Below, one piece after another: positions 41,067-50,063 of a stretch of DNA of 64,000 nucleotides; the first letter of the stretch is position 1, and each line of letters opens with the position of its first letter. This DNA is from Oscillospiraceae bacterium. GTDB taxonomy: Bacteria > Bacillota > Clostridia > Oscillospirales > Ruminococcaceae. The position numbers and the translations under genes were made by a program. The stretch is taken from assembly GCA_021200775.1 (NCBI GenBank), contig JAJQGB010000007.1, positions 1-64,000 on the forward strand, read 5' to 3'. The notes under the pieces were generated by a model. The model did not search any database. It saw only the letters and a program-made list of their open reading frames with translations, and was not told the DNA's origin.

Positions 41067-42028
41067 AAAGATTTTTAGCCGTTCTTATGGCTTGCACTTT
41101 AGTGTGTCTGCTCCTGCTGTCGCTCTGCGGCTGTGGGAGCTCGCTATCCCGCTACGAAGCGGTCTACACCGATTTATTCGACACCGACTGCACTTTTACC
41201 GCCTATTGCTCTTCGGACGAAGAGTTTGAGACGGTTTCGGAAGCGGTTTACAGTGAACTTTCCCGCCTCGACGCACTTTTCGACATCTACGACGGCGGCG
41301 AAGGCTCCTTAAAAGACCTTAACGACAACAAGATTCTCGAGAACGCCGACCACGACATCTTGGAGCTTCTCGACATCGGAGTCCTATTCTACGACCTTTC
41401 CGGCGGGAAGCTGAATATCGCTATGGGCTCGGTACTCACTCTCTGGCACGAAGCCCGGGAGACGGGGATTTTGCCCGACGATGAAGTCCTACAGGAAGCG
41501 AGCACTCATTGCGATATTGCGAATCTCGTTATAGACGGCGACACCGTCACGATTACCGACCCCCACATGACCGTCGACGTCGGCTCGATTGCCAAAGGCT
41601 ATGCCGCAGACTGTGCCGCAGAAGTGGCAAGCTCCTACGGGCTCACAAGCTTCGCATTGGATTTGGGCGGGAACGTCAAAACCGTCGGCGAAAAGCCCAC
41701 CGGCAAGTGGGTAATCGGAATCCAGAACCCCGACGGCGGTATTCTCAAAACTGTTGAAGTCGCCGACCAGTCCGTCGTCACCAGCGGCGATTACGAACGC
41801 TACACCGTCATCGACGGCGAGACTTACTCCCACATAATCGACCCTGAAACCCTCTATCCCGCAAACCTATATCGCTCGGTAACCGTAATCTGCGAGAGCT
41901 CCAGCCTCGGAGACGCACTGTCGACTTCGCTCTTCTGTATGGATGTTGAAAGCGGGAAGGCATTGGCGGAAGAATTAGGGGTTGAGGTGTTGTGGGTTTA
42001 TGAGGATGGGAGCACCGATGAAACATAA
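41063..42028 (+). CDS. apbE: FAD:protein FMN transferase ApbE (lipoprotein)
   Basis: About 321 residues with a signal (MKRFLAVLMACTLVCLLLLS) and a cysteine-rich lipobox region LCGCGSS. The DVGSIAKGYAADCAAEV and LDLGGNVKTVGEKPTG segments are the flavin- and Mg-binding parts. It attaches FMN to threonines of RnfG and RnfD, matching its place in the operon. Confidence 0.94.
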   Translation: MKRFLAVLMACTLVCLLLLSLCGCGSSLSRYEAVYTDLFDTDCTFTAYCSSDEEFETVSEAVYSELSRLDALFDIYDGGEGSLKDLNDNKILENADHDILELLDIGVLFYDLSGGKLNIAMGSVLTLWHEARETGILPDDEVLQEASTHCDIANLVIDGDTVTITDPHMTVDVGSIAKGYAADCAAEVASSYGLTSFALDLGGNVKTVGEKPTGKWVIGIQNPDGGILKTVEVADQSVVTSGDYERYTVIDGETYSHIIDPETLYPANLYRSVTVICESSSLGDALSTSLFCMDVESGKALAEELGVEVLWVYEDGSTDET

Positions 42029-42374
42029 ATTAAAATCCGACCTTCTCCTCTTCATCGCCATAGCTCTGGTGGCGGGCTTGCTCCTCACCCTCACAGCCGC
42101 CCTGAAGTCGGACGGCTCGACGGTCGTTATCACTCTGAACGGCACAACATACACAGAAGCCGATTTGTCGAAAAATGTCGAAATTTCTGTCGACGGGCTT
42201 CTGACTGTCATTATTGAGGACGGCGAAGTCTGGGTTGTGGACTCCACCTGCCCGGATGGGCTTTGCGAGAAGTCGGGGAGTATCTCGAAGTCGGGCGAGT
42301 CGATTGTCTGTTTGCCCTGCGGAGTGGTCGTGAAGATAACGGCTGATGAGCCGGAATATGATTTCATAAACTAG
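42018..42374 (+). CDS. NusG domain II (KOW-like) membrane-anchored protein
   Basis: 118 residues from the ATG after GGGAG, overlapping apbE by 11 bp. An N-terminal membrane helix (residues 8-26) precedes a small beta domain with CPDGLCEKSG and CLPCGVVV. This is the NusG_II family often found beside rnf/apbE and Gx transporter genes. Function unknown; likely outside the membrane. Confidence 0.85.
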   Translation: MKHKLKSDLLLFIAIALVAGLLLTLTAALKSDGSTVVITLNGTTYTEADLSKNVEISVDGLLTVIIEDGEVWVVDSTCPDGLCEKSGSISKSGESIVCLPCGVVVKITADEPEYDFIN

Positions 42375-42386
42375 GAGGGTCGGATT

Positions 42387-42881
42387 TTGTCGAAAACGAA
42401 AAAAATCGCCCTCTGTGGTGTGCTTGCGGGGCTTGCGTTCGGGCTATCGTATCTTGAAATGCTGTTGCCGACGCCGGGAATCGTCGGGGCAAAGCTGGGG
42501 CTGGCGAACCTGGCAGTGCTCGTGGCGCTGTACTTATCCTCGTGGAGAGAAGCCGCCGCCGTCTCGGGAGTGCGAATCGTCCTGTCGTGGCTGATGTTCG
42601 GGAGCTTCACCGGGATGATTTACAGCCTGGCGGGAGGAATCCTGTCGCTACTCGTAATGGCGCTCTTAAAAAAGATTGACCGATTCTCACCTGTAGGAGT
42701 CAGCGTTGCCGGTGGAGTGGGACATAACATAGGACAGATTCTTGCGGCGCTCGTGCTTCTGGGAACCGGAGTTTTAGGGTATCTTCCGGTGCTTATAATT
42801 TTGGGAGCCGTTTCGGGAGCGATTATCGGCGTGGTTGCCTTGGTTTTAATAAATGCACTCAGGAAAGTGAGAAAATCATGA
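42387..42881 (+). CDS. Gx transporter / heptaprenyl diphosphate synthase component I family
   Basis: 164 residues, five or six membrane helices, ECF-S-like, with GAKLGLANLAVLVAL and GGVGHNIGQILAAL. It begins with TTG after AGGAGGG. Genes of this family co-occur with NusG_II, ApbE and Rnf; prenyl-synthase naming is historical. Possibly a small-molecule uptake component. Confidence 0.82.
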   Translation: MSKTKKIALCGVLAGLAFGLSYLEMLLPTPGIVGAKLGLANLAVLVALYLSSWREAAAVSGVRIVLSWLMFGSFTGMIYSLAGGILSLLVMALLKKIDRFSPVGVSVAGGVGHNIGQILAALVLLGTGVLGYLPVLIILGAVSGAIIGVVALVLINALRKVRKS

Positions 42882-43591
42882 ATAACGAGATATTTTCAAG
42901 AACCGAAAACCTGCTTGGAACTGAGGCGCTCGAAGCCCTGAAATCCAGTCATGTAGCCGTTTTCGGAATCGGCGGAGTAGGCGGCTATGTCTGCGAAATG
43001 CTTGCAAGAACCGGCGTCGGAACGCTCAGTCTCTTCGACAGCGACAAGGTGTCCGTCTCGAACCGTAACCGGCAGATTATAGCTCTTTCGAGCACGACAG
43101 GAAGACCGAAAGTCGAAGTCATGCGGGAGAGAATTTTAGATATCAACCCTGACGCAACAGTTCATGCGCACTATATCTTCTATGATGAAATCACCGCCCC
43201 GGAGATTGATTTATCCCAATATGACTTCATCGCCGACTGCATAGATACGGTCTCTTCAAAGCTACTTTTAATTACCAATTCAAAAGCGTGCGGCACCGAA
43301 ATCATCAGCGCAATGGGCGCCGGCAACAAGCTCGACCCGACAAGATTTGAAGTTGCGGATATCTACAAAACTTCCGTCTGCCCGCTTGCAAGGACAATGC
43401 GCCACGAATTAAAAAAGCGAGGCGTTAAGAGCCTCACTGTCGTGTATTCAAAAGAGGAGCCGACCTCCCCGAAATCCCAGATTTCCGAAAATGGAAGGCA
43501 CATCCCGGCAAGCGTGGCGTTTGCGCCGGCGGGGTGCGGGATTGTGATGGCGGGGGAAATTGTGAGAGCCATAATCGGCTACGGAGACTGA
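42878..43591 (+). CDS. tcdA: tRNA threonylcarbamoyladenosine dehydratase (TcdA/ThiF family)
   Basis: 237 residues of the E1-like fold: GIGGVGGYVCEMLARTGV nucleotide site, NRQIIAL, and CIDTVSSK. It would convert t6A to cyclic t6A in tRNA. ATGA overlap with the previous gene. Its last codons and stop overlap the outer hairpin of repeat R12. Confidence 0.87.
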   Translation: MNNEIFSRTENLLGTEALEALKSSHVAVFGIGGVGGYVCEMLARTGVGTLSLFDSDKVSVSNRNRQIIALSSTTGRPKVEVMRERILDINPDATVHAHYIFYDEITAPEIDLSQYDFIADCIDTVSSKLLLITNSKACGTEIISAMGAGNKLDPTRFEVADIYKTSVCPLARTMRHELKKRGVKSLTVVYSKEEPTSPKSQISENGRHIPASVAFAPAGCGIVMAGEIVRAIIGYGD

Positions 43592-43840
43592 AGTCTCCTT
43601 GCCGAGCCGCTCCCGTTGTGTCACTACGACTTCGCTTTGCGAAGTCGGCAAGTTCGGCTTTGCCGAACTTGCACCTCTCAGTCAGCCTGACGGCTGACAG
43701 CTCCCCTAAATTAGGGGAGCCAATAGCAAACCCTCCTAGAACGCAAAAGGCTCCCCTGTTAAGGGGAGCTGGCAACCGCGAAGCGGTTGACTGAGAGGTG
43801 CCGCGAGTGAAACGAGCGGCGTCGCCCGAAGGGCGACAAA
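43574..43840. repeat. Composite palindromic repeat R12 (complete, two arms)
   Basis: Outer hairpin GGAGACTGAAGTCTCC contains the tcdA stop codon. Then CGACTTCGC...GCGAAGTCG, AAGTTCGG-CTTTG-CCGAACTT, CACCTCTCAGTC, CAGCC-TGA-CGGCTG, CTCCCCTAAATTAGGGGAG, spacer, mirrored core, AACCGC-GAA-GCGGTT, ACTGAGAGGTG, and GTCGCCC-GAA-GGGCGAC. Confidence 0.88.
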
Positions 43841-43847
43841 TTCCCCG

Positions 43848-43876
43848 TTGCAAAATCCACGCCAATGTGCTACAAT
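43848..43876 (+). promoter_or_regulatory. Promoter of the ACT-domain gene
   Basis: TTGCAA (43848-43853), 17 bp, TACAAT (43871-43876). Confidence 0.7.
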
Positions 43877-43909
43877 ACTAAAGACAAAACTCTCGAAAGG
43901 AAGCTGAAA

Positions 43910-44179
43910 ATGAAAGCTGTAATTTCTGTTATCGGCAAGGACGAGGTCGGGATTTTGGCAAAAGTCTCGTCGATGTGCGCCGAATATAATGCAAACGTGA
44001 CGGAAGTCACCCAGTCCGTCCTCCAGGACGTCTTCGCAATGGTAATGCTCGTAGATATCTCGAAGCTGAGCATTCCACTCTCGGAACTCTCCGACCGTAT
44101 GTCAGAGCTCGGGAAGTCGCTTGGGCTTTCCATCTATGTCATGCATGAGGATATCTTTAATTCGATGCATCATATCTAG
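43910..44179 (+). CDS. ACT-domain protein (UPF0237 family)
   Basis: 89 residues from the ATG after GAAAGGAAG: MKAVISVIGKDEVGILAKVSSMCAEYNANV is a typical ACT opening. The family is almost always next to a DUF711/UPF0210 gene, as here, and probably senses a small ligand. Repeat R13 is inserted between the two. Confidence 0.93.
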   Translation: MKAVISVIGKDEVGILAKVSSMCAEYNANVTEVTQSVLQDVFAMVMLVDISKLSIPLSELSDRMSELGKSLGLSIYVMHEDIFNSMHHI

Positions 44180-44371
44180 TCGCCTGGCGGCGACGCCGCA
44201 CTTCGTGCGGCACCCCTCAGTCGCCCTTCGGGCGCCAGCTCCCCTTGACAGGGGAGCCAATTGCGATTCTGCACTACTGCCTCCCCTGTTAAGGGGAGGT
44301 GGCACGAAGTGCCAGAGGGGTGCCATTTCAGGCGAAGCCTGAAATGGCGTCGGCGACGAAGGAGCCGACAA
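44178..44371. repeat. Composite palindromic repeat R13 (complete, two arms)
   Basis: GTCGCC-TGGC-GGCGAC, GCCGCAC-TTC-GTGCGGC, ACCCCTCAGTC, GCCC-TTC-GGGC, core, spacer, CCTCCCCTGTTAAGGGGAGG, GGCAC-GAA-GTGCC, AGAGGGGTG, CCATTTCAGGC-GAA-GCCTGAAATGG and GCCGACAA. It lies between ACT and DUF711 genes. Confidence 0.88.
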
Positions 44372-44397
44372 ATTACGCAACAAAGGAGACAAATCCA

Positions 44398-45753
44398 GTG
44401 ATAAACCTCAGCGACATATTGGAAACCATCCGGATGATTCAGGATGAGAATCTTGACATCCGTACTATTACTATGGGCATTTCGCTTCTTGACTGTATCG
44501 ACACCGACGTGGGCAAGGCTTGCGACAAGGTTTACGACAAGATTACCAGAAAAGCCGAGAATCTCGTGAAGGTCGGCACCGAAATCGAGAAGGAGTACGG
44601 GATTCCGATTATTAACAAGCGAATTTCCGTGACACCTATTGCGATGGTCTCGGCGGCTTGCCACGAGAGCCCGATTCCGTTCGCAAAAGCTATGGACAGA
44701 GCCGCAGCGGCTGTTGGAGTCAACCTCATCGGCGGCTATTCGGCGCTCGTCCAGAAGGGCTTTGCGGCTGGGGACAGGGAGCTCATCGAGTCGATTCCGG
44801 AAGCGCTTGCTTCGACTGAGCGTGTTTGCTCGTCTGTAAACATCGGCTCGACTAAGGCGGGAATCAACCTTGACGCCTGCAAGCTGATGGGCGGAATCGT
44901 CAAGAAGACTGCTGAACTGACCGTTGACAACGACTGCTTCGGTGCGGCGAAGCTCGTCATCTTCTGCAACTCGGTTGATGACAACCCGTTCATGGCGGGC
45001 GCCTATCACGGCGTCGGCGAACCCGACTGCATCATCAACGTCGGCGTTTCGGGACCGGGCGTTGTCCGCTCGGCTCTTGCAAAAAATCCAGACGCAAATA
45101 TAAACGAAGTAGCAAATATTATAAAAACAACCGCATATAAAATCACCCGTGTGGGACAGCTGGTCGGAGTAACGGCTTCCGAAAGGCTTGGAGTCCCGTT
45201 CGGGATTGTTGATTTGTCTTTGGCACCGACTCCCGTTGTCGGAGACAGCGTTGCGCATATCTTAGAGGAAATCGGCTTGGAGCAGTGCGGCGCTCCCGGA
45301 ACGACTGCGACTCTGGCTCTTCTCAATGACGCAGTCAAGAAGGGCGGAGTTATGGCTTGCTCGTCTGTAGGTGGACTTTCCGGAGCATTCATCCCCGTTT
45401 CTGAGGACGCCGGAATGATTGACGCCGCAAAGAGCGGTTCACTCACCATTGAGAAGCTCGAAGCGATGACAGCCGTCTGCTCGGTAGGTCTTGATATGAT
45501 AGCCATCCCCGGCGACACGACCGCCGACGCCATTGCCGGCATAATTGCCGACGAAGCCGCAATCGGCATGGTGAACTCGAAGACGACCGCCGTCAGGGTG
45601 ATTCCGGCAATCGGAAAGACCGTCGGCGACGAGCTCGACTGGGGAGGACTCTTCGGCAGAGCGCCCATCATGCCCGTAAACACAAAATCGCCCTCCCGGT
45701 TCATCAACCGAGGAGGACAGATTCCGGCACCGTTGCATAGTTTGAAGAACTGA
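44398..45753 (+). CDS. DUF711 / UPF0210 (PFL) family protein
   Basis: 451 residues from a GTG start preceded by AAAGGAG; frames extending upstream cross the repeat. [29 protein letters not shown] and [21 protein letters not shown] are conserved features of the family, which has a glycyl-radical-like or amidohydrolase-like debate but no firm role. Paired with the ACT protein. Confidence 0.9.
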   Translation: MINLSDILETIRMIQDENLDIRTITMGISLLDCIDTDVGKACDKVYDKITRKAENLVKVGTEIEKEYGIPIINKRISVTPIAMVSAACHESPIPFAKAMDRAAAAVGVNLIGGYSALVQKGFAAGDRELIESIPEALASTERVCSSVNIGSTKAGINLDACKLMGGIVKKTAELTVDNDCFGAAKLVIFCNSVDDNPFMAGAYHGVGEPDCIINVGVSGPGVVRSALAKNPDANINEVANIIKTTAYKITRVGQLVGVTASERLGVPFGIVDLSLAPTPVVGDSVAHILEEIGLEQCGAPGTTATLALLNDAVKKGGVMACSSVGGLSGAFIPVSEDAGMIDAAKSGSLTIEKLEAMTAVCSVGLDMIAIPGDTTADAIAGIIADEAAIGMVNSKTTAVRVIPAIGKTVGDELDWGGLFGRAPIMPVNTKSPSRFINRGGQIPAPLHSLKN

Positions 45754-45756
45754 TGG

Positions 45757-45956
45757 GGCGCACCCCTCCACCACCGCCTTCGGCGGCGGTCCCCCTCCCC
45801 TTTCAGGGGAGGCTTTTTGTTATTCTAACAAACTTTTGAGAGAACAAAAATAGGCTCCCCTGTCAAGGGGAGCTGGCAGCCACGAAGTGGCTGACTGAGA
45901 GGTGCGCCGACCGAAGGGAGGCGCTCGGCAAGGCGGCTTTAGCCGCCGCAGACGAC
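45757..45956. repeat. Composite palindromic repeat R14 (complete, two arms)
   Basis: ACCCCTCCACCACCGCC-TTC-GGCGGCGGT and CCCCCTCCCC...GGGGAGG, spacer, GGCTCCCCTGTCAAGGGGAG, AGCCAC-GAA-GTGGCT, ACTGAGAGGTG, GGCGGC-TTTA-GCCGCC, GACGAC. It ends at the stop codon of the transpeptidase gene. Confidence 0.88.
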
Positions 45957-48059
45957 TTACTCCGTTACTATCACGCTCTCCATCATCCCGTTTTCCAGCT
46001 CGACTTCTTCTGTCGTCCAGCCGTAGTAGGCTTCGATGATTTTGCGGACGGTGTATTTTGCGTATTCGCCGTTTTCGATTACGACGGCGAAGGCGATTTC
46101 CGGGTCGTCGGCAGGATAGAAGCCGATTACCGTTGAGTTCTGGGTTGCGGTGTTCGACGCCTGAGGAGTTCCCGTCTTGATTGCAACTTTGTCGGGCAAA
46201 GCGTCCGTCGAAAATTGTGCCAAAAAGGCGTTTGTCTCGTTTGAGGCATAATAGGTCGCTGACGTCGTGCTTTCTCCTGCGAGAATCATTCCCTCAACAA
46301 TCGGTGCGAAGACTTCGTCATAGTCGGCGTCTATTATATAGGCGATTTCTGGCTCGGTTTTCTCCAAACATTCAGTCATGTTGTAGTCCCAGATAGAGTC
46401 TACAAGATACGGGCTGTATCTCACGCCGCCGTTTGCGATTGTCAGTGCGATTCCCGCCATCTGAAGAGGAGTCACGGCGACTTCCGACTGCCCGATTGCC
46501 GCCTGGAGAAGCTGTCCCGAAGTCCAGTCGAGTCCGAGATTGGCAAAAGTGTCAGGGCTTGCCAGATAGCCGGAAGAAGCGCTTATTTCGAGCCCGGGGT
46601 CTTCCCCGAGACCGTAAGCTGTTTCATATTCAAGGAACAAATCCAGCCCGACTTCCTGAATCACCTGATAGAAGAAGATGTTACAGCTCTTCTGAATCGC
46701 CGTAACGACGTTAATCGAGCCGTGCGAGCCGGTGCAGTTGACGGTGATGTCGAGGTAGTTGTACCGCCGGTTGCAAGTGTATTTCGTGGTGATGTCGATG
46801 ATGCCTTCCGCCAGTGCCGCAGTCGCAGTAACGGTTTTCATTACAGAACCCGGGCGGTAGAGTCCGTCAAAGGCACGGTTATAAAGAGGAGAACCGTCGG
46901 CGTTGAGGACGGAGTTGTAGTCTTCGAGAAGGTCGTTTATGTCGTATGTCGGACTTGTCGCCGCCGCAAGGACAGCGCCTGTCTTGACGTCGAGGACGAC
47001 GATAGCTCCCGCTTCGCAGTCGGAAAAATCGAGCTCCTGATTTGTGGAACTGTCCGTCTTTGTGAGGATTCCGTCCCGAAGGTAGCTTATGTGGTTGTCT
47101 AAAATCTCCTGACAAGCCTGCTGAAGCTCCGAATCGATTGTCAGCATGACGGTGTTCCCCGGCTCGACCTCCTCCGAGACCGACTCGGTAACCACTCCGT
47201 CGCTGTCTACAGTTACAATATTAGTGCCATTCGTCCCCCGAAGTACGCTTTCGAGGGCTTTTTCTATGCCGCTTTTTCCGATTGTGTCGCTGATTAGATA
47301 GCCCTCAGTCTTCAGCTCCGCATACTCTTCGGCGTAAACGGGACCGACGTAGCCGACGATGTGCGGGGCGACGTCTCCCTGGATGTAAACTCTTTCGTAG
47401 CTTTCAAGGATGTCGATTCCGTTAAGGTCGCCCGAGAGCTCCCGGATTTTCGAGACCGTTTCAATCGGGACGCCGGTGATGAATGTGTAGTCAATCGAGG
47501 TGGAGAAGTCCCCGATTAGCATCATGTACCGGACACCGGCGATGATTCGCTTCTCCTCTTCGGTATAATCGTCGGAGATTTCGTAGTTCTCAATCAGCCT
47601 GTCAATGCAGTTTTCGGCGGTGGCGTAGCTGTTTAAGCGCAGTTCTTCTTTTATCTTCGATATTTCGGAGTCGGATGCGTCATCTGAGAACTTATATGGC
47701 GTGGAGAAAGTAATCGGCGTGTCGTCAATCCATTCCAAGCCGTCTTCCGAAAGAATCTCGGCAACCCGAAGAATTATCTCGTTCTGGGTCTCGTAGTCGC
47801 TTGGAAAGAAGGAGTATTCGATGATGACGTTGTAGGACACTTCGTTCTCGACAAGCTCCACGCCGTTTCTGTCGACAATCTCCCCACGTGCGGCATAGAC
47901 GGTCTTCTCAGCGGAAGTTGACGAACGGGACATGGAAAGATACATCTCGCCGTCAACAATCTGTATTTTCATAAGCTTAATCCCCGCATAAACGCAAGCC
48001 ACCACCACAAGGGCGATGGTTACGACAACACGGAGAATTTCAAAGGTGCGTTTGAGCAT
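45957..48059 (-). CDS. Penicillin-binding protein 2 / SpoVD-like transpeptidase
   Basis: 700 residues: N-terminal membrane anchor (residues 8-30), dimerisation domain and transpeptidase domain with SxxK in YRPGSVMKTV, SxN in IQKSCNIFF and KTG in AIKTGTPQ. Class B PBP for elongation, division or spore cortex; without a PASTA domain visible it is closer to MrdA/PBP2 than SpoVD. mreCD are 14 kb away. GAAAGGA precedes the ATG. Confidence 0.9.
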   Translation of the reverse strand: MLKRTFEILRVVVTIALVVVACVYAGIKLMKIQIVDGEMYLSMSRSSTSAEKTVYAARGEIVDRNGVELVENEVSYNVIIEYSFFPSDYETQNEIILRVAEILSEDGLEWIDDTPITFSTPYKFSDDASDSEISKIKEELRLNSYATAENCIDRLIENYEISDDYTEEEKRIIAGVRYMMLIGDFSTSIDYTFITGVPIETVSKIRELSGDLNGIDILESYERVYIQGDVAPHIVGYVGPVYAEEYAELKTEGYLISDTIGKSGIEKALESVLRGTNGTNIVTVDSDGVVTESVSEEVEPGNTVMLTIDSELQQACQEILDNHISYLRDGILTKTDSSTNQELDFSDCEAGAIVVLDVKTGAVLAAATSPTYDINDLLEDYNSVLNADGSPLYNRAFDGLYRPGSVMKTVTATAALAEGIIDITTKYTCNRRYNYLDITVNCTGSHGSINVVTAIQKSCNIFFYQVIQEVGLDLFLEYETAYGLGEDPGLEISASSGYLASPDTFANLGLDWTSGQLLQAAIGQSEVAVTPLQMAGIALTIANGGVRYSPYLVDSIWDYNMTECLEKTEPEIAYIIDADYDEVFAPIVEGMILAGESTTSATYYASNETNAFLAQFSTDALPDKVAIKTGTPQASNTATQNSTVIGFYPADDPEIAFAVVIENGEYAKYTVRKIIEAYYGWTTEEVELENGMMESVIVTE

Positions 48060-48135
48060 TGGGCGTCCTTTCTCAGGAATAACGGGAAACTATTAAAGCT
48101 ATGATAGCATAAAAATATTCGCTTTGCAAGTCATA

Positions 48136-49914
48136 TTATGCTCTGTTCCCCATCGTCTCTCCTTCAACCATTCCGTTCCAGAGTCTGTAGTAGAGTCCTT
48201 CATGGGTGAGGAGCTCCTCGTGCGTGCCTTCCTCTTCGATGCCTTCTGCTCCGAGGACGATGATGCGGTCGGCGTTTTTGATGGTGGTGAGACGGTGGGC
48301 AATCGTCAGGGTGGTTCTGCCCTCTGAAAGCAGGTCGAGGCTCCGACCTACCAATACCTCGCTTTCGTTATCCAATGCGCTGGTAGCTTCATCCAGCAAG
48401 AGAATCGGAGGATTTTTCAAGAAAACTCTTGCAATCGAGATTCTCTGCTTCTGTCCGCCGGAAAGCTTGACGCCACGTTCGCCGACGTAGGTGTCGTAGC
48501 CGTCTTTGAGTTCCGAAATGAAGCTGTCCGCACCGGCTAGCTTTGCCGCACGGATGATGTCATCCCGGCTGGCATTAAAGTCGCCATAGGCGATGTTCTC
48601 GGCAACGGTGCCGCTGAAGAGATAGACGTCCTGCTGGACGACGCCGACGGAAGTTCTGAGGCTCTTCAAAGTCACGTCCCGGACGTCCTGCCCGTCAATA
48701 AGAATTTCGCCGTCGGTGACGTCATAAAACCTCGGGATAAGGCTGACAAGAGTAGTCTTTCCGCCGCCGGAAGGTCCCACAAGAGCAAGCTTTTCGCCCG
48801 GATGAATCGTGAGATTTACGTTGTGGAGGACTTTGTTGTGGTCGTCCGGGTACTCGAAGCTGACGTCCTTAAACTCGATTTCGCCGGATTCTACCGCCAG
48901 ATTTTTGGCGTCCGGCTTGTCGGCGATGTCAATCGGAGTGTCCATAATCTCTAAGAATCGCTCAATTCCCGTCATACCACGCTGGAACTGTTCAAGATAG
49001 TTGACGATGGTGCGGATTGTGGCGATGAGAGTGCCGACGTACATCACGTATGCAACCAAATCTCCGGCGTTGATTCTGCCGTTCACGAGGAAAAGTCCGC
49101 CTGCCAGCAGAACTACAGTGTACATGATTCCGTCGAAAAGCCGGGTCGAGGTGTTGAGTGTAGCCTGGATGTAGTAGCTCTTTTTCTTGACGGCTTTGAA
49201 CTCCTGATTGTTGCGCTCGAAGCGCTGTTCCTCCTCATCTTCGGCGGCAAAGGTCTTGATGACCTGTTGCCCGAGCAGGCTGTCTTCGATTGTGGAGTTT
49301 AACTCGCCCACTTTTACTCTTTGCTTGTAGAAAATCGCTTTGAGGTGCTTGTTCAGTGTGAAGCTTATAACAATCATCAGCGGCACGCAGGCGAAGATTA
49401 TCGCCGTCAGTGCGACGCTGGTTCCGCAGAGGATGACAAATGACGCAACAAGCTTGATTGCGGCGATAAAGAACTCCTCCGGGCAGTGGTGGGCGAATTC
49501 CGTCACGTCGAATAAATCGTTCGTGATTCTGCCCATGATGGTGCCGACTTTGGTGTTTGAGTAGTAAGTGGAGCTCAGGCGTTGCAGATGCCGAAAGGCA
49601 TCGGTTCGCATATCCGTCTCGATGTAAACGCCCATGATGTGCCCGGTCGACGCCATGTAGAAGTTCGCCGCGCTGTCGATAATCCGGAGGACGACATACA
49701 CAAGTGCAAGCCTGAGGACGCTCTCGACAGTTAAGATAATCGAAGAATCCACCGCCGCATTGGTGAGGTAGCTAATCATCTGCGGCAGAACAATGTCGCA
49801 AAGCGTCGTCAACGCCGCACAGAATAAATCGAAAATCATCATCCACTTGTACTTCCAGAGGTATGGAAGGAACCGGCGGAGGATGTGAGGCTTTTTGGGA
49901 GGTTGTTCGGTCAT
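48136..49914 (-). CDS. ABC exporter, fused membrane and ATPase domains (MsbA/YwjA-like)
   Basis: 592 residues from the ATG (MTEQPPKKPH) after AAGGAGC. Six membrane helices, then the ATPase with Walker A GPSGGGKTTL, signature LSGGQKQRISIAR, Walker B ILLLDEATSALD and H-loop AHRLTTI. Half-transporter working as a homodimer; substrate unknown, lipid or drug likely. Confidence 0.93.
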   Translation of the reverse strand: MTEQPPKKPHILRRFLPYLWKYKWMMIFDLFCAALTTLCDIVLPQMISYLTNAAVDSSIILTVESVLRLALVYVVLRIIDSAANFYMASTGHIMGVYIETDMRTDAFRHLQRLSSTYYSNTKVGTIMGRITNDLFDVTEFAHHCPEEFFIAAIKLVASFVILCGTSVALTAIIFACVPLMIVISFTLNKHLKAIFYKQRVKVGELNSTIEDSLLGQQVIKTFAAEDEEEQRFERNNQEFKAVKKKSYYIQATLNTSTRLFDGIMYTVVLLAGGLFLVNGRINAGDLVAYVMYVGTLIATIRTIVNYLEQFQRGMTGIERFLEIMDTPIDIADKPDAKNLAVESGEIEFKDVSFEYPDDHNKVLHNVNLTIHPGEKLALVGPSGGGKTTLVSLIPRFYDVTDGEILIDGQDVRDVTLKSLRTSVGVVQQDVYLFSGTVAENIAYGDFNASRDDIIRAAKLAGADSFISELKDGYDTYVGERGVKLSGGQKQRISIARVFLKNPPILLLDEATSALDNESEVLVGRSLDLLSEGRTTLTIAHRLTTIKNADRIIVLGAEGIEEEGTHEELLTHEGLYYRLWNGMVEGETMGNRA

Positions 49915-50009
49915 GTGTTGCTCCTTCATGTATGTTTTCGTTGTTATCATGTGTAGATACATCTATGGTATCTTGTTCACTGTCTTGTACACTGTATATG
50001 TTCAAAAGA

Positions 50010-50038
50010 TTATGCGCTTACCGGTGGTAAACGCATAA
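50010..50038. terminator. Inverted repeat, possible terminator of the Rpn gene
   Basis: TTATGCG...CGCATAA with inner TTACC/GGTAA. It lacks a long T-run. It sits between the Rpn-type gene and the ABC exporter. Confidence 0.4.
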
Positions 50039-50063
50039 TTGCATATAGAGTTAAGCTCATCTC

